In this document: positions 5,089-9,878 of the stretch, in pieces | How positions within the stretch are numbered: the stretch's first letter is position 1 | Layout of the letters: every line of letters begins with the position of its first letter | Origin: JBGOUJ01 sp041477005 | Lineage (GTDB): Bacteria; Acidobacteriota; Terriglobia; Bryobacterales; JACQDG01 | Reading direction: 5' to 3' | NCBI GenBank assembly: GCA_041477005.1 | Contig: JBGOUJ010000262.1 | Span: forward strand, 1-9,878 | Length of the DNA stretch: 9,878 nt | The notes under the pieces: model-generated | Databases searched by the model: none | Seen by the model: only the letters and a program-made list of their open reading frames with translations | Told to the model about the DNA's origin: nothing | Position numbers and translations under genes: made by a program

Positions 5089-8000
5089 ATGAAACCACAG
5101 ATGAACACAGATAAACACAGATTCCGAACGGTTTTCTATCTGTGTTCCTCTGTGTTCATCTGCGGTTCCATTCTTTCCGGCGCCGAGGACCGGCTGCTGC
5201 GCCAGGGGCCGGACGACGCGCAGCGGAAGAGCGCAGGCTGCCTCTCGTCCGGCTGCCACACCGGCATCGAGCCGATGCACGTCTCCCCGGCCGTGCGGCT
5301 CGGATGCACCGACTGCCACGGCGGGCGCGCTGACACCACCGACAAGAAGACCGCCCACGTGGCGCCGCGGAATTCGCGCCTATGGCCGCCGATCGGCAAG
5401 CCCGTCCGCTCCCACGCCTTGCTCAACCAGGAAAGCCCCGAATTTGTGCGGTTCCTCAATCCCGGGGACCTGCGCGCCGCGGACCAGACTTGCGGCACAA
5501 GCGGCTGCCACACGGCGATCGTCTTCAAGGTGCGGCAGAGTCTGATGACCCATGGCGCGTTCCTGTGGAGCGCCGCGCTCTACAACAACGGGGCCTATCC
5601 TCTCAAGGATGCCGCCTTCGGCGAGGGCTACGATTCGCGCGGCGTCTCACGGAAACTCTTCACCATGCCGCCGCCGACGCCCGACCAGACGCGCTTGCAG
5701 GGCATCCTGCCGATGTTGCAGCCGCTGCCGCAGTTCGAGATCACGCAGCCCGGCAACACCCTGCGCGTTTTCGAGCGGGGCGAGGAGCGGCTCAGCAACC
5801 GCGGCTTCGGCACCCTCACCCGCACCGACCCCGTGTTTCAAGGGCTGCAAAAGACGCGCCTGCTCGACCCGCTGCTTTCCTTCTTCGGCACCAACGACCA
5901 TCCGGGCGACTTCCGCTCCTCCGGCTGCACGGCTTGCCACGTCGTCTACGCCAACGATCGAGACCCGGTCCACTCCGGCCCCTACGCCGGCATGGGCCAC
6001 ACCGGCCTCAGCCAATCGAACGATCCGGCCATTCCCAAGAACCAGCCCGGTCACCCCATCGCGCACCGCCTCACGCGCGCCATCCCTTCCAGCCAGTGCG
6101 TGGTCTGCCACATGCACCCCGGCACTTCTTACGCCTCCCAATACCTCGGCTACATGTGGTGGGACAACGAAACCGACGGCGACCTCATGTATCCGCCGCA
6201 AAGCAAGAAGCTCTCACCCGAAGAGGCGGCGCGCTCGCTGGCCGCGAATCCCGAGGCCGCGTCCCTCAAAGGCAACTGGTCCGATCCGAAGTTTCTGGAG
6301 AACCTCACCACGCTCAACCCCAAGCTGAAGCAGACCCAGTTCGCCGACTTCAACGGCCACGGGTGGGTCTATCGGGCTGTGTACAAGCACGACCGGAAGG
6401 GAACGCTGCTCGACGCCGAAGACCGGCCGGTCGATTTCAACGACCCGGACAAGTTCAAAAAGGCCGTCCACCTGCGCGACATTCACCTGGAAAAGGGCAT
6501 GCACTGCGTGGACTGCCACTTCGAGCAGGACTCCCACGGCGACGGCAAACTCTACGGCGAAGCGCGGGCCGCCGTCGAGATCGACTGCGTCGATTGCCAC
6601 GGCAGCATCACCCAGCGCGCGAATCTCAAAACCTCCGGTCCCGCCGCCCCCAGCCCGCCGCGCGATCTCTCCATCCTCCGCACGCCGTTCGGAACCAGGC
6701 GCTTCGAGTGGGCGGAGCACGACGCGCTGATCCAGCGGTCCATGGTCGACCCCGACAAGGAGTGGAAGGTTTCCCAGGTGATCGACTCCATCGATCCGAC
6801 CCGCCCCAACTACAACCCGAGGGCGCGGCTGGCCAAGACCTTGCAGCGTGACGGGAAGACCTCCGGCGATGCCCGCGTGCCCGCCGAGTCGCTGGCCCAC
6901 TCGAACGAAAAGATGTCCTGCTACGCCTGCCACACCTCCTGGATGACCAGTTGCTTCGGCTGCCACCTGGTGATGCGAGCCAACGCCAACCGGCCGCCGC
7001 TCCACTGGGAAGGCGACAACCCGACGCGCAACTTCACCAGCTACAACTTCCAGGTGCTGCGCGACGATGTCTTCATGCTGGGTCTCGACAGTACCGTGAA
7101 GAAGCAGCGCGTCGCCCCGGTCCGCTCGTCGAGCGCCGTGCTCGTGGCCTCGCAGAATGCTTCCCGCGAGTGGCTCTACTGGCAGCAGCAAACGATCTCG
7201 GCCGAAGGTTACAACGGCCAGGCCTTCAACCCCCACTTTCCCCACACGGTTCGCGCTCGCGAAACCCGCACCTGCACCGATTGCCACGTCGCGGCCGAGA
7301 ACGACAACAACGCGTGGATGGCACAGGTCTTGCTGCAGGGCACCAATTTCGTCAACTTTCTGGGCCGCTACGTGTGGGTCGGCGAGGGCCGTTCAGGCTT
7401 CGAAGCCGTGGCCGTCACCGAGCATGAGGAGCCAGAGGCCGTCATCGGCAGCTACCTGCACCGGCTCGCCTACCCGGAAAAATTCGCGCAGCACCAGAAG
7501 ACCAAGCAGCTCACCGAAGCCCATCATCACGAGGGATCGGAGATACTGAGCCTGCAGGCGCGGGGCGAGTATCTCTACGCGGCCAAGGGCAAGGGCGGCG
7601 TGGAAGCCTATGACATCGCCCAGATCGACAACAAGGGCTTCGCCGAGCGCGTCATCACGGCCCCGGTCTCGCCGCTCGGCCAGCGCTTCCACGTGAAAAC
7701 GAAGGACGCCGCCTGGATCGCTTCGCCGACCACGCTCGGGGTCGATCCCGCGCGCCGCCGCAACCCGGCCAACGAGGAGCAGCCCATCCACCCGCTCTAC
7801 GCCTTTCTCTACGTCGCCGATCGCGAGGAAGGCCTCATCCTGATCAACGCCGCCACGCTGCTCGACGGCGATCCGCGCAACAATTTCCTCCGTCGCGAGG
7901 TCACCTTTAACCCCGGCGGCATTCTGAATGGCGCCGCCCACGTGGTCACCGCCGGCAACTACGCTTACGTCGCCTGCGGCCGCGGCCTGGTCATCGTTGA

Positions 8001-8652
8001 CATCGACAATCCGAAGCAGCCGAAAGTCGTCGCGGAGATTCCCCTGAAGGGCGTGCGTGCCACGGCCATCCAGTTCCGCTACGCCTTCGTCTGCGACGCC
8101 GAGGGGCTCAAGATTGTAGACATCACCGACGTTCACCGGCCGGTGGTGAAGGCTTCGGCGGCCCTCGCCCAGGCCCACGATGTCTACGTCGCCCGCACTT
8201 ACGCCTACGTGGCCGCGGGGCCGCAGGGGCTGGCGATCCTCGACGTGGAGCGTCCGGAAAAGCCGGGCGCGCCGCGCTTCTTTTCCGAGGGCGGCATCAA
8301 CGACGCCCGCGCCGTGAAGGTCGGTATGACCAATGCCAGCCTGTTTGCCTACGTGGCCGACGGTAAGAACGGCTTGCGGGTGCTGCAACTGACCTCGCCG
8401 GCGAAGACTCCCGGCAACTACGGTTTCAGCCCCGAGCTGCAACCGGAGCTGATAGCCAGCTACAAAACGCGAGGTCCCGCCGTCGCGCTCTCGAAAGGCC
8501 TGGACCGCGACCGGGCGGTGGATGAGAGCGGCAACCAGCTCGCGGTTTTCGGCCGCCGCGGGTCGCGGCCGTTCAATCGCCAGGAGATGGAGCGCCTCTA
8601 CCTGCGCGACGGCAAGCTGTACGTCGTGACCAACAGCGGAGAGGTCCGATGA
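5089..8652 (+). CDS. Decahaem-type c cytochrome fused to an LVIVD-repeat propeller
   Basis: From ATG 5089 the product has 1187 residues. A repeat-encoded signal peptide (VFYLCSSVFICGSILSGA, likely cleaved before E33) is followed by ten candidate haem sites: CLSSGCH (C51), CTDCH (C73), CGTSGCH (C135), CTACH (C280), CVVCH (C337), CVDCH (C473), CVDCH (C500), CYACH (C611), CFGCH (C622) and CTDCH (C729). Two of these use CX4CH spacing. From about 825 onward six repeats start near 828, 906, 958, 998, 1038 and 1086, for example YAYVACGRGLVIVDI and YAFVCDAEGLKIVDI. This is the LVIVD family, which folds as beta-propeller blades. The frame is open back to 4828, but that would bury the signal peptide 87 residues inside and overlap the barrel gene. 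Starting at the next Met (5275) would lose the first haem site. It most likely acts outside the cell as the terminal cytochrome of the conduit, with the propeller as a binding module; both points are inferred. No clear lipobox is present. Confidence 0.87.
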   Translation: MKPQMNTDKHRFRTVFYLCSSVFICGSILSGAEDRLLRQGPDDAQRKSAGCLSSGCHTGIEPMHVSPAVRLGCTDCHGGRADTTDKKTAHVAPRNSRLWPPIGKPVRSHALLNQESPEFVRFLNPGDLRAADQTCGTSGCHTAIVFKVRQSLMTHGAFLWSAALYNNGAYPLKDAAFGEGYDSRGVSRKLFTMPPPTPDQTRLQGILPMLQPLPQFEITQPGNTLRVFERGEERLSNRGFGTLTRTDPVFQGLQKTRLLDPLLSFFGTNDHPGDFRSSGCTACHVVYANDRDPVHSGPYAGMGHTGLSQSNDPAIPKNQPGHPIAHRLTRAIPSSQCVVCHMHPGTSYASQYLGYMWWDNETDGDLMYPPQSKKLSPEEAARSLAANPEAASLKGNWSDPKFLENLTTLNPKLKQTQFADFNGHGWVYRAVYKHDRKGTLLDAEDRPVDFNDPDKFKKAVHLRDIHLEKGMHCVDCHFEQDSHGDGKLYGEARAAVEIDCVDCHGSITQRANLKTSGPAAPSPPRDLSILRTPFGTRRFEWAEHDALIQRSMVDPDKEWKVSQVIDSIDPTRPNYNPRARLAKTLQRDGKTSGDARVPAESLAHSNEKMSCYACHTSWMTSCFGCHLVMRANANRPPLHWEGDNPTRNFTSYNFQVLRDDVFMLGLDSTVKKQRVAPVRSSSAVLVASQNASREWLYWQQQTISAEGYNGQAFNPHFPHTVRARETRTCTDCHVAAENDNNAWMAQVLLQGTNFVNFLGRYVWVGEGRSGFEAVAVTEHEEPEAVIGSYLHRLAYPEKFAQHQKTKQLTEAHHHEGSEILSLQARGEYLYAAKGKGGVEAYDIAQIDNKGFAERVITAPVSPLGQRFHVKTKDAAWIASPTTLGVDPARRRNPANEEQPIHPLYAFLYVADREEGLILINAATLLDGDPRNNFLRREVTFNPGGILNGAAHVVTAGNYAYVACGRGLVIVDIDNPKQPKVVAEIPLKGVRATAIQFRYAFVCDAEGLKIVDITDVHRPVVKASAALAQAHDVYVARTYAYVAAGPQGLAILDVERPEKPGAPRFFSEGGINDARAVKVGMTNASLFAYVADGKNGLRVLQLTSPAKTPGNYGFSPELQPELIASYKTRGPAVALSKGLDRDRAVDESGNQLAVFGRRGSRPFNRQEMERLYLRDGKLYVVTNSGEVR
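5091..5169. repeat. 79-bp palindromic dispersed repeat, copy 2
   Basis: The arms are 5091-5122 and 5138-5169, with a 15-base loop. It differs from copy 1 at three bases, giving R-to-T and H-to-Y changes and one silent change in the encoded peptide. It begins with the G of the ATG start codon of the large cytochrome gene and is translated in the same frame as copy 1. It would form a long hairpin in the mRNA that includes the region just after the start codon. Confidence 0.9.
8638..8644 (+). promoter_or_regulatory. Ribosome binding site of the GlcG/HbpS-like gene
   Basis: GGAGAGG lies four bases before the ATG at 8649 and inside the end of the upstream cytochrome gene. It is the clearest Shine-Dalgarno sequence of the operon and fixes this start. 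The barrel and large cytochrome genes lack a comparable site. Confidence 0.6.
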
Positions 8653-9878
8653 GAGTCAGGGTCTTCTGCTTCGTCACCAACCGGCGGCTGCCCACTGCCC
8701 ATTGGCTGCTGCCCGCCGGGTACTGCCTGCTAGCCACTGCCTGCTGCCTCGCCCAGCCGGTGCTCCACACGGAAGTGCGCAATGGCGTGGTCCGCGCGGT
8801 CGTGCTGCACGCCGCCGGCGGCACCCAGGTGACCGATGACAACCCGGCGGCGGCCGGCGAGACCCTGATCGCGGCGGCCGATGGCGTGACCGGGCCGGCC
8901 TGGCCGGTCCCCCGTCGCCGGCGATGTGATGCCACGGTTCTGGTGGGCGACGCTGCTGCCGTCCCAGGCACCTGCTTAGGCGCTCAGGGCGTGCAGTTCG
9001 CTTTGCCCGGCGGCGCCAGTGGGAGCTTCCTGGAGTTGTCTCTCGTCTCCGGCGCCGGCCGCAGCAACGCCGCCACGATCCCGGTCGTCCCGGCGGACCC
9101 GGGGCAACTTCTGGCCGCCGAGGTCGACGGCCTGGTCCTGCGCGCCGCCGGGGCCATCGACAATCGCCACATGGCGATCGCCGTCACCGACCGCGCGGGA
9201 CGGCCGCTCGCGATCTATCGCAAGCCCCTGGCCACCGATGGCGACGTCGAGACCGCGCTCTCGCTCGCCCGCACCGGCGCCTTCTTCAGCCACAACCAGG
9301 CGCCGCTTTCCTCGCGCACGGTTCAGACCATCAGCCGCGAGCATTTTCCCAACGACATCCCTAACCAGCCCGCCGCCGCCCTGTTCGGCATTGAAAATAC
9401 CAACCGGGGCTGCGACTTCAACGCGCCGTTTCTGCCCGGCAAGAGCCTGCCTCCCTCGAAAAACGCCGCCGGCGACGGCTTCGGCCGGGGCATCACGACC
9501 GTTCCCGGCGGCATCCCCGTTTACAAGAACGGCCCCATGGTGGGCGGGCTCGGCGTCGCCGGCATCGGCGCCGACGCCGGCGAATTCGCCGCCGTCGCGG
9601 CCGTGGCGGGCACGCCGTTCTTCGTCCCGCTGCCCTTGCCTCCGCCGGGCGCCGTCTATATCGACGGCATTCGACTGCCCTTCGTGAATCAGGTTACGCA
9701 GCCCGCCGGAACGCAAGCGGCCTCCTCGCCGGGCGGCGTCTATCAAATCAACCCGCGCGACGGCGCGGCCGTCCCGGACGGCTACCTGGCCGGACCCACC
9801 GGCAGCGCGATGCTCTCAGCCAGCGACGTCGATGGCATCATCCAGCGAGCCATCGACACCGCCAATCGGACCCGCGCC
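8649..9878 (+). CDS. Secreted GlcG/HbpS (DUF336)-type haem-binding protein with a second domain starting (partial)
   Basis: ATG 8649 overlaps the cytochrome stop (ATGA), and the frame stays open to the window end (410 codons). Residues 1-35 are a signal peptide built from a heptad repeat, with likely cleavage at CLA-Q; ATAC at 29-32 could be a weak lipobox. Residues about 45-145 resemble the extracellular Ig-like domain common at the ends of Solibacter secreted proteins (GETL...VTGP, TVLVGDAAAV, SGSFLELSLVSGAGRSNAAT). From about 150 to 325 there is a GlcG/HbpS-type domain: LVLRAAGAIDNRHMAIAVTD, RAGRPLAIYR, and TTVPGGIPVYKNGPMVGGLG (283-302). The last visible residues, LSASDVDGIIQRAIDTANRT, look like the first helix of another copy. 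Characterised relatives bind haem, and Streptomyces HbpS is extracellular. A haem-binding or redox-sensing accessory to the cytochromes is plausible but unproven. Confidence 0.75.
   Translation, partial: MRVRVFCFVTNRRLPTAHWLLPAGYCLLATACCLAQPVLHTEVRNGVVRAVVLHAAGGTQVTDDNPAAAGETLIAAADGVTGPAWPVPRRRRCDATVLVGDAAAVPGTCLGAQGVQFALPGGASGSFLELSLVSGAGRSNAATIPVVPADPGQLLAAEVDGLVLRAAGAIDNRHMAIAVTDRAGRPLAIYRKPLATDGDVETALSLARTGAFFSHNQAPLSSRTVQTISREHFPNDIPNQPAAALFGIENTNRGCDFNAPFLPGKSLPPSKNAAGDGFGRGITTVPGGIPVYKNGPMVGGLGVAGIGADAGEFAAVAAVAGTPFFVPLPLPPPGAVYIDGIRLPFVNQVTQPAGTQAASSPGGVYQINPRDGAAVPDGYLAGPTGSAMLSASDVDGIIQRAIDTANRTRA
8688..8750 (+). repeat. Degenerate heptanucleotide tandem repeat, nine units
   Basis: The nine consecutive 7-base units are CTGCCCA, CTGCCCA, TTGGCTG, CTGCCCG, CCGGGTA, CTGCCTG, CTAGCCA, CTGCCTG and CTGCCTC. 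Such CTGCCTA-like heptad arrays are familiar between genes in several phyla. Because 7 and 3 share no factor, three units give seven codons. The array is therefore read as three 7-residue repeats, LPTAHWL, LPAGYCL and LATACCL, which form residues 14-34 of the protein, the hydrophobic core of its signal peptide. Confidence 0.75.

Noticed and set aside
2944..5169. The two palindromes as the ends of a composite transposon or a CRISPR-like array
   Set aside because: Only two copies are seen, about 2.1 kb apart, with an ordinary barrel gene between them, no transposase and no spacer pattern. Each copy is itself palindromic and sits exactly at a gene start.
5382..6851. 489-aa plus-strand frame inside the cytochrome gene
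   Set aside because: It is an arginine/proline-rich out-of-frame shadow. The CXXCH motifs are all in the other frame.
6214..8442. Minus-strand open frames of 357 and 349 aa (6214-7287, 7393-8442)
   Set aside because: They lie antisense to the haem motifs and LVIVD repeats of the large cytochrome, which fix the coding strand and frame.
8976..9746. 256-aa minus-strand and 222-aa plus-strand frames near the window end
   Set aside because: The frame from ATG 8649 is open for 410 codons to the edge and encodes recognisable GlcG/HbpS sequence, so these are shadows.

Overview
The window is high-GC bacterial DNA that most resembles an acidobacterium of the Solibacter/Bryobacter type. This is an inference. 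It rests on two near-identical copies of a long palindrome that encodes the peptide MNTDKHR, a degenerate heptanucleotide repeat, an extracellular Ig-like segment of the kind common in Solibacter-like secreted proteins, and many multihaem cytochrome motifs. No rRNA, tRNA or CRISPR array is visible.

Layout. Bases 1-167 are the right end of an ISL3-type insertion sequence: the last 52 codons of its transposase plus a probable terminal repeat. Bases 141-814 (minus strand) hold a two-gene module, a UPF0175 HTH protein followed by a DUF3368 PIN-domain protein. It reads toward the IS, and its last eight codons appear to be IS sequence. Bases 815-1688 are sparsely coded, with two possible small membrane-protein ORFs on the minus strand and then a sigma70-like promoter facing right.

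Bases 1689-9878 (plus strand) form one tightly packed operon of four exported proteins, joined by a 4-bp overlap, a 5-bp gap and a 4-bp overlap. They are: (1) a 418-aa cytochrome with five haem motifs; (2) a 713-aa outer-membrane beta-barrel with a proline-rich N-terminal extension; (3) a 1187-aa protein with ten haem motifs fused to a C-terminal LVIVD-repeat propeller; and (4) a protein, cut by the window end, with a haem-binding GlcG/HbpS-type domain and the start of a second one. The order cytochrome, barrel, larger cytochrome matches the logic of a porin-cytochrome conduit. In that reading protein 1 is periplasmic, protein 2 spans the outer membrane, protein 3 lies outside, and electrons cross the envelope from haem to haem. 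The haem counts and the LVIVD fusion do not match the conduits I know by name.

The most unusual observation is that three of the four export signals in this operon are made of repetitive DNA normally found between genes. The barrel and the large cytochrome both start inside a 79-bp palindrome, and both arms of it are translated as the signal peptide. The signal peptide of the fourth protein is a 7-nt repeat read as a 7-residue repeat. Because the palindrome would also fold over the start codons in the mRNA, and neither gene has a clear Shine-Dalgarno sequence, translation of these two genes may depend on coupling to the gene upstream.
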